Source of the DNA: Euborellia annulipes
Lineage: Eukaryota; Arthropoda; Insecta; Dermaptera; Anisolabididae
DNA length: 64,000 nucleotides
Assembly (NCBI GenBank): GCA_023213315.1
Contig: JAKCPI010009267.1
Location: 1 to 64,000 of the forward strand
Reading direction: 5' to 3'
Position 1 is the first letter of the stretch; each line of letters starts with the position of its first letter. A program made the position numbers and the translations under genes. Positions 45,531 to 57,744 of this stretch are shown piece after piece. The notes under the pieces are model-generated. The model worked only from the letters and a program-made list of their open reading frames with translations. It was not told the origin of the DNA and searched no databases.

Positions 45531-45835
45531 AAAAATTTGGTGTGAGTGGTCGTACAGCACACAACTTTCTCTTACATTCGGTAATTTAAAGTTGTTGACC
45601 CACATTTTTTGATATTTCACTTGAAATTCATTAAATTTATTGTGAAATTGAATTAAATTCAAGCTAAATGGAAAATCCTATCTTTTAATGACAATTTTAA
45701 GAAAAGCTATAAAAAGGCATTTAAAAGCAATTTCGGAGAAATTTAGATAAATATTTTGATATTTGATATAAACATTCGAACAATTTAGAATTTTTTCACA
45801 ATAAATTTAGTGAATTTCAGGTAAAATATAAAAAA
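45531..45835. repeat. Inverted flank duplication beside family H termini
   Basis: A decayed H palindrome (45531-45607) is followed by GAAATTCATTAAATTTATTG (about 45616-45640). Its complement lies at about 45798-45825, just before the intact H terminus at 45832. The layout parallels the palindrome at 7016-7183, but with a ~150-bp spacer. Confidence 0.65.
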
Positions 45836-46518
45836 AATCTGGTGTGACTGGCGCACAGCACACAACTTTCTCTTACCTTCGGTAATTGAAAGTTGTGTTC
45901 TGTGCTTGTCACACCAGATTTTTTGTGTCGACATGTATTTAGTTTCCGACAGTAGGGTACAATTGAATTCAAGATGTAAAATTTATAAGTATGGGAAAAT
46001 ATTTATATTTTGTTACCATGGCAACCATTTCTTCTATCTTCCCTATGAAATACAAGAGTAAAGTGGTCTTCAGAAGATTTCAATCGCAAAATGAGAATAT
46101 ACCTTTTAAAGAGCATCTAAAAAATAATTGATTTTTGAATTAAAAAAAAAAATCGTTGGAGCAAATTTTGAGAAAATCGAAAAAAACTGAAAAAGTACAT
46201 CAGTAAAGTACTAGTACTCTTTGGCCGATTTTGATTAAAAGCTTATTTTTCCGGTTCCGGGGGGGGGTGTTTAACTTAAATATAAAATTTCAATCTCCTA
46301 GCTCAATTCCTTCATGCTTAAAATTGAACATACACACACCCACACACCCACCCACACACCCACAGACAGACCATGTCGCGAAAACCACTTTTTTGGATTC
46401 AGGGGACCTCAAAACGTGAAGATCCATCAAAATCTCGACATCGAATTTTTGACATGAATCCAATACTTTCTCTCTCTATATATATTAACATATATATAGA
46501 GGTAAGAGAAAGTAAAAA
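45832..46518 (-). mobile_element. Family H element, minus strand, full length
   Basis: Complete palindrome, body, CA tract and 5' end (GGTAAGAGAAAGTAAAAATA). Confidence 0.94.
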
Positions 46519-46564
46519 TATGGGTTAACAGAATAAGTGAAAAACGAAATAACTCTCGATACTC

Positions 46565-46862
46565 AAATTATATTATATTTAAGCTAAGTACCCATGACGC
46601 AGGTATCTCAAGGAATTCCAATCACATCGGCCAAAAAGTACTAGTACTTTACTATGTACTTTTTCAGTTTTTTTCAATTTTCTCAAATTCACTCTAAGGA
46701 TTTTGATTGAAATTCATAAATCAATTATTTTTTAGATGCTCTTTATAATGTATATTCTCATTTTGTCCACAAAACTGTTTAAGCACACTTTACTCTTGTG
46801 CTTCAAAGGAAAAAATCTGGTATGACTAGTCGCACAGCACACAACTTTCTCTTACCTTTAAT
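46565..46862 (+). mobile_element. Family H element, 5' truncated
   Basis: Body from AAATTATATTATATTTAAGC to CTTGTGCTTCAAAGG, then directly AAAAATCTGGTATGAC and half of the palindrome; the sequence between GGTTGCCATGG and the palindrome is missing. Confidence 0.8.
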
Positions 46863-47828
46863 AAATTAATTTCGGAGTTCTGAATATCAAAAGCGAAGAT
46901 ATTTTAATATCACCTCGAAATTATTTTTTGATCCTATCATAATAATTTTATTTTTAATGGAAATATAAAGGTGCTCTGATTTTGAACATAAAAATTTTAG
47001 ATGATAAAGAACGTAAAAAAATTTAATCATAATATTAAAGAAAGACAATAAAGTTCAAAGAAGGTTATTGGCGACAGAAGAGTCACCCAGCCGATGCAGC
47101 TGATAGCTGCAGTGGTTTCGACTGCTACTTAATATTGGAGAAGGAGTTAATGCCTCAGGAGCCACTCGAATGCCAAACAAGATTCAATTATCCGCTTCCA
47201 GTTGAAATATTTTGCAGACAAGCCTCGCTTATGCCGCGAATTCGTATTCACAAACACAAACGCACATAATACGATTCATATATTTATTTAAATAAATATA
47301 ATATAAAGGTGGGTAGTCTATAAGCAAGAGGGGAGAGAGAAAAATCAAATCCACTCTCTTTAATAATAAAAACAAAACAGAAAAAAATGAATAAAGGTAA
47401 AGAGAATTTCTTATACATCGCAAATATAATCCGATTATTTTACTCTCAACTACTTTCAAAATAAATATTACATCTATAATTGTAAGATATCGTCAAGTTA
47501 ATTCTCTTCTTAAACTCTCGAAACTTTCGTTTACCGGTACAGTCGGCACCACAAGTGCCTGATGAGCTCGAGAGTGAAGCCTTGAGTTTAAGCAACCGAT
47601 CGTCTCATTAATGTGATTACTACTGATGAAGACAAGTTATTATTGAAATACGTAGTATGTCTATCAAGTGTATATTTTCTAATTAATAAAACCTTTGTAA
47701 CAAATAACCTAGAGTTTAATATGTACATTTAATTTTAATTTACAAAATGTTTCAACGCGAACCTACGGTCGGATGTTTAAATTTTATTTTTACCCTCATT
47801 ATTTTAAATACTAATGCCATATCTCATT

Positions 47829-48545
47829 ATTAGGGACCGGGTTTTTAGGTTCGATTCGATTCTTTTTTAGGTTTTTGTAACACCCAAAGTAGGTTTTTTA
47901 GGTTTTCTCCCAATAAATATTATTAGGTGATTTTAGGTACGGTTCGTCTCGTTTTTAGGTTTTTGTAACACCCAAAATAGGTTTTTTTTTTTTTTTAAGG
48001 TTATCGTCCAATAAAACGAATTTGGGGGAAAAAAGTTTTAATTAATTTTAAATATGTACAGAAATTTGTAAAAAAATATTATTTTAATTATAATTTTTTT
48101 TTTTAAATTTTAAAAAATATAATTGTAAAATTTTTATGGGAAAAAAGTTTTATTTAATTTTAAATTACCATGTACAAAAATTATTAAAAAGTAAAAAATA
48201 CAAAAAATTACAGGTATCTAAAACATTATATAAGAAAATTAAATAATTCTGGAAGTAGGCTACATAAAATACATAATTCTATAATTTGGCTTGATTGCAA
48301 TGGACAAGAATATATTTTTGTAAATTCTCCATTGTAAAATTTTTACGGTTGTCCCTCAGAACGTTCTTAAAAGCAGAAAAGCTACTTCTACTTCACAATT
48401 TCGTTAAAAAAAAATTTTTTCTCAATCTAAAAGCTCCAATAAATTAAAAAAAAATCTCGGTAGATGAGTTTTCTAATTAAGATGATTTTAGGTGGCCCGA
48501 ACCCATTTAGGTTTTTTTAGGTTTTTTGAAAATTTGGTTAAACAA
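47829..48545. mobile_element. Probable hAT-like MITE relic
   Basis: Starts TATTAGGGACCGGGTTTTTAG, resembling the TAGGAACCGACC family. TTTTTAGGTTTTTGTAACACC is repeated at 47870 and 47951, and AGGTTTTTTTAGG recurs at 48510. The right end is not defined. Confidence 0.35.
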
Positions 48546-49045
48546 CTCCAGAACCCACCCACGGAAGAATCTCTTCTCTTTTAGTTCTTTTTCTAAGAAG
48601 GTTAAGTTCTGGGCGCCAATGCTGAAAAATTAAAAAAAAATTAATATTCCATTCTCAAAATTTTAAAGTTAAATAAATATCTACTTACTGATTTCCTCCT
48701 CCATCTTAAAACTTTTGAAAGATCGGAGACAGAAAATTATTTATTTTGATTAGAAAATAAAATAATATCAATATTACTAGAAAAGAAAGATTGCGGGTGA
48801 TTTTTAATAAAGAAATAATTTTTTATTATCGTTTCATTTAAACTAAAAAAGAAACGGAAAAAGGGATGCGCGAATTTTGATTTCAAAACAAAAATTTTTT
48901 TATTACTTGAAAAATTCCAAAAAAAAATTATATACAAATAAAGAGCATACTTTAAATTTTCAACTTACCCAATAGTATGGGAATCTTTTATCATTCATTT
49001 TGATATTTTTGAAAAATTTCAACGACGATAAAATATTTAAGACTT

Positions 49046-49309
49046 TTTTTTGATTTAAACATTCACACTTTTTTCTCATTCACACTCACACTCAGACACA
49101 CATTCACACTGTCTTTTCGGCAACTCAGGCCATATAAGACATTTACGATAACCGTTATGAATATATATTATTTAGGGTCCAGGCATTCTTATTTAAGCCA
49201 TTGGGTATCCAATTGGCTTAAATAAAATCATCGGACTGCCTGGGGTCCGAACCCGCGACGTTTGGTATACGAGGTTAGCACGCTAACCTCTACACCAAGC
49301 CCCGAGGGC
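49046..49309 (-). mobile_element. tRNA-derived SINE family S1, minus strand
   Basis: Exact 13-bp TSD ATATTTAAGACTT at 49033-49045 and 49310-49322. Complete trailer, core, B box and A box (ACCTCTACACCAAGCCCCGA). The paralog at 49788-49800 shows the unoccupied target. Confidence 0.95.
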
Positions 49310-49343
49310 ATATTTAAGACTTGCTAGCGTAACTATGATAGCT

Positions 49344-49592
49344 TAGCGCGTCTACCTCCTATACCAAACGTCGCGAGTTCGGACCCAGGCAGTCCGATGA
49401 TTTTATTTAAGCCATTTGGATACCAGATGGCTTAAATAGAAATGCCTGACCCCACAATAGATATATTCTCTACAACGGTTATCGTCAAAGTCTTAAATGG
49501 CCTAAGTTGCCGAAAAGACTGTATGAATGTGTGTGTGAATGTGAGTGTGAATGAGAAAAAGTGTGAATGTTTTAAAAAAAAAAAAAAAAAAA
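49344..49592 (+). mobile_element. tRNA-derived SINE family S1, 5' truncated
   Basis: Starts in the head at AGCGCGTCTACCTCC, B box GCGAGTTCGGACCC, full core, trailer, and a clear A tail at 49573-49592. The empty paralog CTATGAAAGCAGGGG marks the target. Confidence 0.92.
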
Positions 49593-49837
49593 GCTGGGGT
49601 CATTGTTGAATTTTCCAAGTAATAAAAAATTTTGATTTCCAAATTTTTTATTAATCTTACTTGGAAAATTCAAAAAAAAAAATTATATACAAATAAAGAG
49701 CATACTTTAAATCTTCAACTTACCCAATATTATGGGAATCTTTTATCATTCATTTTGATATTTTTGAAAAATTTCAACGACGATAAAATATTTAAGACTT
49801 GCTAGCGTAACTATGAAAGCAGGGGTCATTGTTGAAG

Positions 49838-50832
49838 AAAAAAGAAGACATGCATAGTACAGAAGTACTGCGAGTCCCAGCTTGGCCAACTCGTCGTCGC
49901 CATCCACTTACCCACAAGATGTGGGTCCCTGAGCTTCAAAAATATAAGAAACACATCGAAATATCCAATACAATTTCTTCCTCCGCCCAGATTAAATTTT
50001 AAAGAGCATCTAATGTATTTTTTACACTTTTGTCGTTGCTTCAAAATCACAAATGCTAAAGGATTCTTTTCCTCTTACTTTCTTTAAGCCGTAGTCTCAG
50101 TACAGACCCCATCCAATAATTTCCGATTTGATGCGCCATTGTTTTACATTTTTATGTTATTATAGGACTATGGTTTAAATTTAGTCTGATTAAAATCTAC
50201 AAGTAAAATAAAGATGAGCCAATATCCTCTTTTTATCATGCATAATTGGTGAGTTAAAATGAAACGTCGAAATAAAAGGAAATAACATCTGAATTAATTT
50301 CCAAATCGAATAATTTGTTTTTATTTCCTTAAAACGTTCGAATGCTCTGAATCTAGGTCCTTGCTTATCTATGAGTATTTTTTTCTTCTCCACCCCCACA
50401 GCGTGCATTCAATCGCCCCCCACGAATAACGAAATGTTTAATGTGGCGCATTTTGTTTACGTCTGCCTGTTTTCCATGTCTCGCAAACAGACAACTAATT
50501 ATTGTGATCCAATCCAATAAAAGTTTATTTAGAGCGACTGATATGGAAACATATGGATTGGCGCTGGCACAGCATCCAGTCTGGTGACAGATGCTGGACC
50601 ATCTTGGCTGAGTCAATCGCCGTCGCCGTCGTCTTCCACGACGACGGACAAAGGAGGATTTCTTATCTTTTTTTCCCTCTTATCTAATAAATCTCTTGGA
50701 CTCTTGTTGCTGTCTTAAAAAAATCTTTTTTAGATAAACTAGAGATGGAGAATTTTTATCACTAAATTTAGCTTTAATTCTGACGTAATTTTAAACATAT
50801 TTTTTCTCTTTTAAAAGGATTAAGGAATTAAT
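49838..50832. other. No recognised gene
   Basis: 49840-49930 shares inverted similarity with 57745-57825 (CAGAAGTACTG, CCCACAAGATGTGGG). An island at about 50390-50650 (CAATCGCCCCCCACGAATAAC, ATTGGCGCTGGCACAGC, CGCCGTCGCCGTCGTC) may be regulatory. Open frames of 72-83 codons lack motifs. Confidence 0.3.
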
Positions 50833-50872
50833 TTTTACTTTCTCTTACCGCTATATATACTGATATATCATA
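50833..50872 (+). mobile_element. 5' end fragment of family H
   Basis: TTTTTACTTTCTCTTACCGC then an A/T segment; homology ends where the LINE fragment begins. Confidence 0.6.
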
Positions 50873-51376
50873 CCAACATTGAGCTAAACATCGTTACAAA
50901 AATATATGTTTACAAAATTTGTATATGTATAAATACAATAACAAAACAGAATCATAGAAGAAGAGTATCTGCACTATCTCTCTTCTACAGGTATTACCAT
51001 GGTCAATGCTCTGCCGAATTAAAATCAATTATCCCACCCAATGCAACATATTCACGGAACACAAGAGAGGCATCTTCCCAGCATCCCTATGCTGTTCAGA
51101 TCACGACTAACAGAACAAAACAATTTCATTCTTCCTTTGTCCCCATGACCTCCCGTGATTGGAACAAGCTCCCTGCGTTTATCTTCCCCAAAACCTACAA
51201 TCTTCAGACTTTCAAGTCTAACCTCAACAGGCATCTTCTCAGTTCCCGCAGTTGAGTTTCCCCTTTATGCTTCTCCTTTTGTTTTTATTTTCTTCCTGGC
51301 TGCATGTGACTATTGGTCATTATAGGTCTTCGGACCTTATGCACCCATTCCAAAAAAAAAAAAAAAAAAAAAAAAA
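50873..51376 (+). mobile_element. LINE (non-LTR retrotransposon) 3' end with poly(A)
   Basis: A coding remnant (50950-51255) is followed by a ~95-bp 3' UTR ending TATGCACCCATTCC and a ~25-nt A tail (51352-51376). 5' truncated, as usual for target-primed reverse transcription. A second copy lies at 63591-63850 on the minus strand. Confidence 0.9.
50950..51255 (+). pseudogene. Reverse-transcriptase C-terminal fragment of a LINE ORF2
   Basis: An open frame of 102 codons without ATG, ending TGA. It reads NHRRRVSALSLFYRYYHGQC, then SAELKSIIPP, later SSFVPMTSRDWNKLPA, FPKTYNLQTFKSNLNRHLL. The order HRR.V..LSLFY.YYHG.CS.EL..IIP ... F.P.TS.DWN.LP..FP..YNLQ.FK..LN.HL is the recognisable tail of CR1/L2/Jockey-type LINE ORF2 proteins after the polymerase domain. 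The catalytic FADD part is absent, so it is inactive. The long intact frame suggests a fairly young insertion. Confidence 0.85.
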
Positions 51377-51379
51377 CAT

Positions 51380-51578
51380 TGGATAATTAAATCTCACAAT
51401 TATTTTTTTATAATTCGTCATATATATTAAATTTCAACTTTCCTATTTTTGTCGTCACGGCTTGTGACGTCATGGCTTGTAGCGTCACGGCCTTTGACGT
51501 CACGCATTGTAACGCGACATGCTGATAGAAGGGCGAAAAAATTTGAGGCCATCAAATAAAAGTTGCACTTTAATAATG
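51380..51578 (+). repeat. Inverted segmental duplication, copy A
   Basis: Matches the reverse complement of 62552-62686 plus 63262-63330: GGATAATTAAATCTCACAAT, TTGTCGTCACGGCTTGTGAC, ATGCTGATAGAAGGGCGAAA. This copy lacks the S2 SINE found in copy B. It contains a cluster of TGACGTCA/CGTCACGG units at 51455-51505. Confidence 0.85.
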
Positions 51579-52159
51579 AAATTGTTTGAGTTGGACAAAT
51601 TTCTCTTTTCCAATATTTCTGTACTTTTTTCAATAGACTTGCTTATAAGAAAAATTTCGATGGACATTATTTCATTATTTTTTTATACTCAATTTTATTT
51701 CCAAAATTTATTTGAAACTCCTATTCTCACTGAAGATAGTTAAACTATGTTTATGGGAAAATTTGTTAGTATGAAGAATTTTTTTTTTTTTTTTTAGATT
51801 TCTGCACTACCTCAAAATTTGTTCAAACTAAAATTTGTCATTTTTAAGTAATTTATTTTCTTTATGCAGATGAATTAGAATTTATTTTTTTCCAAATATT
51901 AAAAAAAATAGTATGGAAATCTTTATTTTTTTTTCTCTTCTCCTTCTGAGTCATATCATAAATTTTCAAATTCAAAACAAAAGTTTTGTTCTAACTTTTC
52001 CTCAGATATAATTATATCTCCCATCCCATTTCTTCTTTTCTTTAAAGTCGTTTTTCTACTGCATTAACAAATCATCATCCCCATTTCTTTTTTTTTTTCT
52101 TCATAATATATTTTATATTATCCTGACGTCTAGTTAATTTCTATGATTTGCATAACTCA

Positions 52160-52700
52160 TTAAGATCGAGTTAGCAATTTTTTCGTCGTCTGTCTCCCAA
52201 ATCGCGACGTGTCTCTCCTCTTCTTCTTCTTCTTCCCCATTGCTCTTCTTCTTCTTTTTCCTCTGCTTTGCTTTGCTTTGCTCTAGCTCTCTGGCTGTAG
52301 TTAATTACCAAAGTTTCAATTACATCGAAACCAAAGTTTGAGGATTTATTTCCGCGCAAGTGGAGCCAAGTCTCCTTTTCGTTGTCGTCGTCGCCATCAG
52401 CCAATGGCCGGCAATCGCCTTCCTCTGGACCACCTGTCCCAATAAAGACAAGACAACTTTCCCCGAGATGATACCACCACTTCGATTAAATGAATCGAAT
52501 GAAAAAAAAAAAGAAAAAATTTAATCCAATTAAATTGAGCTCATAATAAATTCTTCTTCTATCGGGCAAAGTTTCCTTTTCCAAAAATTGAATTTCCCAA
52601 ACAAAGCGTTCCTCGATTGCCTCGATTTGAGATCCCCCTCTCTCCTCTCACTTCGTCCCTCCCACCGCCAACGGCTCTAAAGGGACAAAACACGTCGATA
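52160..52700. other. Single-copy island, pyrimidine-rich
   Basis: (CTT)n and GCTTT repeats, AGTTAATTACCAAAGTTTC, TTATTTCCGCGCAAGTGG. The 77-aa minus frame is the K/E/R-rich image of the CTT tract. No gene is recognised. Confidence 0.25.
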
Positions 52701-52924
52701 GTTAATTATCGAACAGGCGATGAAAAATTTTTTGATTAAACAGGGCTAAAACACTTCCAAATATAATAATAGAAAAACAATTAGAAAGTTTTTATTAAAT
52801 ATTTTAAATAAAATCTAAACTGCAAAATGAAAACAAACAAAATACATACATATACCGGAGCAATTATATCTTAAAAAAAAAATTGAATGGCGAATATTTA
52901 GCCTAGTTTAGACTAGTCTTCAAT

Positions 52925-53100
52925 CGGATTACCTATATCCTTTATTCAATAAAGACGTATCGGTAACCATAACGGATGCCATCATCAGTGTCAATCTAAG
53001 TGTCTTATGACAGAGATATCTTAGGAAACTTACTTTGGAACTGATAATAACATCCGTTAAGGTTACCGAAAGGTTGATTTTATTCCTTCCGTCTTCAATA
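52925..53100. mobile_element. Relic inverted pair with hammerhead-like motifs
   Basis: Minus-strand CTGATGATGGCATCCGTTAT..GGTTACCGATACGTC at about 52945-52999 and plus-strand CTGATAATAACATCCGTTAA..GGTTACCGAAAGGTT at about 53041-53075. Same layout as the better copies, with mutated core boxes (GATAC, GAAAG). Confidence 0.45.
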
Positions 53101-53399
53101 TAATTCAATAATTAAAGAAATTTGGTCCCCAGAAAGGGAAGCAAAAAACTTAAGCTACGAGATCCAAAAATCTACTACCACTATTGAAAAATGTAAGGGG
53201 TTAGGGGCAAAAAATGTCTTAATTCTTAGCTTAGGGATTTTGCCGATCTAGACTGAAGTGTATTTTCCTCTTTGCTATTATACTGCTATTTGTAGTAACC
53301 TTTTTGGTTCCCAGTTTGCAGAATTTTTGTTAAAATATTAGTAAAATTTCTTGAGTTGTATAACTGTAGATATTTAATTAGAACAAATGGACGGTAGCC

Positions 53400-53735
53400 T
53401 TCCCCGCAAGGCAAGGTGAAATAAAAAGGTTTATATTTTGTTGCTGACGCTTGTCGCACTCATCCTCAGGGCAACAAAATCATCAGACTTTAGTTCAGGT
53501 GCACTGAATTTTAATTTCATGTTTACACATGTTTATATTAATTTCAAAACATATGTGCAACAATATTAAAGTATTCTTCAAACAAACCTTACCACTCCGC
53601 ATCTAAATAGCAAGTGCACTTGCTAAAGCACCTGTATTAAACTCTGTGAATTTTGCTTGGCCTCAAGATGAGTGCGACAAGCTCTTGAAACGACGGTAAC
53701 AAAAAGTTTTTTATTTCACCTGGCTGCCGGGTCGG
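53400..53735. mobile_element. Relic inverted pair with hammerhead-like motifs
   Basis: Left minus strand CCTGAGGATGAGTGCGACAA and right plus strand CCTCAAGATGAGTGCGACAA .. TTGAAACGACGG are inverted around about 140 bp. Flanks GGTGAAATAAAAA / TTTTTATTTCACC also pair. Core boxes partly mutated. Confidence 0.45.
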
Positions 53736-56285
53736 CTCCTGTCCCATTCTTATAGTCAAGATATTAGTTTTTCTAATATTTTCTCAGTTCAGTCAGTTCC
53801 TCGACTCTCACTTTGGAAATCACTGATCTAGCTAATTATTTAGAAACAATTACTTAAAAACTAAAAACTATTTTACTAAAAGTTAAATCTCATTTAAATG
53901 AAAATATGTATTATATTACCTATATATAAAGTTCTTCCTCCGTTTTTTTAAAACAAAGTTTGAAAATTTAACTGATATGCGAGATTCCCTCTCTCTCGGG
54001 TCATTTAACTTTGGTCATAATAATTTAGAAATTTTGTACTCGTATCGTAACCAAATGAAGCAGGAAAAGCAAGAGATGATTCATGTGGCATTGGCTGCCT
54101 GTGTCTTGTTAATATCCATCCCTTAAGCCCTTTACTTTTGGTACTTCCCCTCCTCCGGCCCTTTAGGCCTAATTTAGAGCCGCCAGCGTTCTCTTCTCAA
54201 ATTGACGCCACTATCATGAAATTAAATGTAAAAATTATTCCAGGCCAAGGTGGGCCTTTCTCTGGCCATTTTAATTTCTACAGCCCCCCTTTCGTCCCCC
54301 CTCCCACTTTCCTACTATACTCTTGGAGATAAGAAAATGAAACCCACCCACACGCCCTTCTTTGCTAAGGAGCAAATGGCCCTCGCTCGCTCCATTGACT
54401 TTTTATTGATAGAAAAATTGCCTTCTAACCAAATGAAAAATTGAATTTATTCTCATTTTAATCATTAAAATACTAAAAGTACTTATACAGTATACACTTC
54501 ATATATAGGCTAAATAATTTCAATCCTCTGACGGTCGCTTATTCTAATAAATGAGAAATATTAAAAAATTTTCACGCGGAATTTTCTAAATGAAATCCTA
54601 GGTCTATAATATGGGCTATAATAGCCATTAAGGAGAAATGATAAACACAGGGAAGCGACCAAAAAATCAATTAAATAAAAAACTTTATAAATAGGCTTAA
54701 ATGAAGTTCAAACTATCGACAGTAGGCTCTAGTTGAAAAATAACTTCTGGCACACGAGTGTCGTATAACCTTGTGTTTTTTGATTCCTTAACATTATTTA
54801 ACGTATCAGGTTCAGGCGGCACTCTTCATCAGCACAGTCAACTTGCATTAGAAAAACCAAGTATTTTAAGAATATTTAGCAAACAACTTTATGTTTAATT
54901 TTATCAAAAATGTAATCAATAGCAACTTTGGCTGTGCCAATGAAGAGATGGGCCTGCCCTCAAAATGTTGACAGCTGAAAAAATTGAAACAGCCTCTTCA
55001 ATTCTATTTAAATAGCAAGTCCTTAAGAAAAATTTTGAATGGAAAAAATTGTTTGTTTTTCTTATTTTGACTGCCATTCATTGAATGTTTAATTTCGAAC
55101 ATAAACGCCAAAATATTCATGATGATCATAACCATCAGCTTCACATATTTATTTAAATTAATTGGAATCCAATTATACTAGAAGATAGGTTCTCTGGATT
55201 ATTTGAAAAAATTTCCCCCCCCCACAAAAAAGAGAAAAAATGGTAGAGGGGGATTGAAATGAAGTAAATTTTATACTCCTGTTTAGGTAATACTTTCACA
55301 GTATAATTTTGTCTCAAGCTGGATCGAATCTTAAGTCGCCTTGAGGACAGAATAAATAAGTCATTAACGTTAATTCTTGATGAATATCACTTTTTAAATT
55401 CCCCGTTTTTGTTGATAACATAAATAAATAAATGTTATTTATTTTAAAAATTTATTTAAATTAGTATTTTTTTATTTTTACGTGAAAGAAAAGTTGCTCT
55501 ACTCATAAAAAGCCCTATTCTGATTGAATCAGAAGTAGGGTGGGGGGAATGAAAAAAAGTTGCTCCTTATTCAGCAAGTTTTTTTTTTGCCCCCGCCTCC
55601 AGAAATCTCTCTCTTTCGATCTTCAATCCAGGAATCGAACGAAATCTGTTTGCCTTTCTTATCGAGAGCTCCATTGTCTACCTGGGCTCTTTTTTTTTAT
55701 TTATATATCTTAAATTATAAAGGTATAAGTGCTATCAACAAGATAAACCCACGGCACGAACGTGACACTCATTTATGTTCCCCGGGGCGAAAATGACGGG
55801 CGTCGATAAAAAGTCAAATACGTGACAACGAAAAGAAAAAGTTTCTTAACTTTTTTTTTAGGGCTGGGGGGAATGAATGTTTCGACGACAATAATTTTTG
55901 CTCAGAGTGTGGGTGTGTGCGCCTATATGTGTGTGTATGGAGTAATGAGCAAAACGAAAACGCATATTGAATCCACCAATCACAGACACACACACACAGA
56001 CGTATACACACCCTTCAAGGATTATTAATATTAGATTAATAACATCCTGCGGCTAGACGTCACGTTTACCGTTTTTTATACTCAATATTTTTGTAATATT
56101 TCATTTCCATCATCCCGAGGGTTAATCAATGATCCAATGACACCAATTTGATTATAAAAATCCCAACTGGAATTTAAGTAATAAACAAAAAAAAAATATT
56201 ATTTTAAGACAAGAGGAAATATTCGTGGCTGGAACTAAGACCTATTTAATTACTTTATTTCCTATCTCAAACTCCTTTCCTCGTA
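53736..56285. other. No recognised gene; two single-copy islands
   Basis: Islands at about 54050-54440 (TTAAATGTAAAAATTATTCC, GGCCAAGGTGGGCC) and 55500-56060 (CCCCGGGGCGAAAATGACGG, (GT)n/(CA)n). A relic hammerhead-like string (CTGATGAAGAGTGCCGCC, minus) lies near 54830. Open frames up to 78 codons carry no motifs. Confidence 0.3.
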
Positions 56286-56288
56286 ATC

Positions 56289-56345
56289 TTTTTTTTTTAT
56301 TCAGGGTAGGGCTATTCGGCCATTCCTTACAATACATTCTGTACA
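56289..56345 (-). mobile_element. Possible LINE 3' tail, minus strand
   Basis: Minus strand: TGTATTGTAAGGAATGGCC, hairpin-like GGCCGAATAGCCC, TGAATAAAAAAAA. The composition matches LINE 3' ends, but no coding part is seen. Confidence 0.3.
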
Positions 56346-56369
56346 TATACATTGATACAAAATATCAAT

Positions 56370-56575
56370 ACAACATAAAAATACAATAATGATAAAACAA
56401 AATCAAAGCATTAAAACAATAAAAAAGAAAATAAAACAATAAGAATACAATAATAAAACCAAATTAAAGCAATAATAATACAATAACGAAAACAAAATTA
56501 AAGTAATACAAATGCAATACTAAAGTAAAATTAAAGCAATAATAAAACAATATCAAAACTAATAATCAAAAAATC
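56370..56575. repeat. A-rich minisatellite
   Basis: Imperfect tandem AATAAAACAAAATTAAAGC-type units, about 35-40 bp apart. Confidence 0.6.
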
Positions 56576-57360
56576 AAAATTGGTAGCGTAATGGCTGTGG
56601 GCTTAAAAATTTTTATGTTGCTGTCATTAAAAAATCTAATATTTTAACAACTGTAGGGCTGGGATTTTTGAGAATTTTCCGGAAAATAGGAGGGTCGAGG
56701 AAGTTGTGGTCTTATTCACATTGTTAGTAGGTTTGAGCGTTGGGAGTTATATAGAGAACATGCCAGGATTATATGTTCAGGAGTTGCATATACTGCTCGT
56801 AATCTTTTGAAAAGTACTTCAATTAAAGAGAATTCTCCATAACCTTTTCCTCTCTTGCCAAAAATACTCTATTAATAAATAATGAAATAAATCCATATTC
56901 TTGAAAATTTATTATTTTATTTTTTTGTTTTAAACACGAAGCCTTGATTTTCAATCCAGTAAGCAGGCTACTATAAGATAATTTTTTAATAGGTTCACAA
57001 TATCAAGTTGCCCTCTTTTTGTTAAATAAATTCCTATTTCAAATGCCAAAATATATATTCTATAAATGATATGAATAATTACAAATAAATGGTTAATTAT
57101 GTATTTATTTAAATCTATATTAATATTAGAGTCTGACTTTAATTAACCCGAGCAATTAATATCGTTGAAATATTCATTGAATGCCCGATTTTCCCCTTCG
57201 ATTCCTAAATAAATAATAAATAAACATTTATAAATATGAAATAAAAAAAAATAAATATTAAAAAAAAAAAAAAAATTATACTAATAGATATGGACGTATT
57301 TGGGCGAGCTACGGTTTCCCAGAAAATAGAAAAATAGATCTCACTTAATACAATGCCCTC

Positions 57361-57491
57361 GCCCTCGGGCTTGGCAGAATTGGTAACGCGCCTGCCTTGT
57401 GTACCAAGAGTCGAGGTTTCGGATCCCAGGCAGTCCGTTGATTTTATTTAAGCCATTTGAATACCAAATGGTTTAAATAGAAATGTCTGAA
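57361..57491 (+). mobile_element. tRNA-derived SINE family S1, 3' truncated
   Basis: Head CCCTCGGGCTTGGCAGAATT GGTAACGCG, B box TTTCGGATCCCAG, then the core to AAATGTCTGAAAAA. The trailer is missing. A short further relic (TTTTTCGGCTTCGAAAGCC) follows at 57535. Confidence 0.75.
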
Positions 57492-57744
57492 AAAAAAATA
57501 CTCTGATCGATTTTTTTTATTTCATTTAAGTTCTTTTTCGGCTTCGAAAGCCATTTTGATCCGGTTTCTGATCTATTACAAGAGATTATAATACGTATTT
57601 TATTACCCCGCAAGCTAGATCTTTTAAGGAGGATAGACTCCATCTTTTTTTCTATTTTCTTACTCCATCTTGCCTAATTTTAGAATAACTACTCATTTTA
57701 TTAATAGATAAATTACTAAAAAAAAATTCCGTTTTAGCTCAGGG

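Larger units (their letters stand above)
48880..49837. repeat. Tandem segmental duplication; one copy filled by two SINEs
   Basis: Text from TATATACAAATAAAGAGCAT to ACGATAAAATATTTAAGACT occurs at about 48927-49045 and 49683-49800. After the second copy comes GCTAGCGTAACTATGAAAGC then GGGGTCATTGTTGAA uninterrupted (49801-49835). In the first copy the same sequence is split by S1 at 49046-49309 and again at about 49344-49592. Confidence 0.9.

Noticed and set aside
47617..47665. Hammerhead-like string ACTGATGAAGACAAG .. GAAATACGTAG
   Set aside because: Core boxes are recognisable, but no helix II or helix I pairing could be drawn; treated as a decayed relic.
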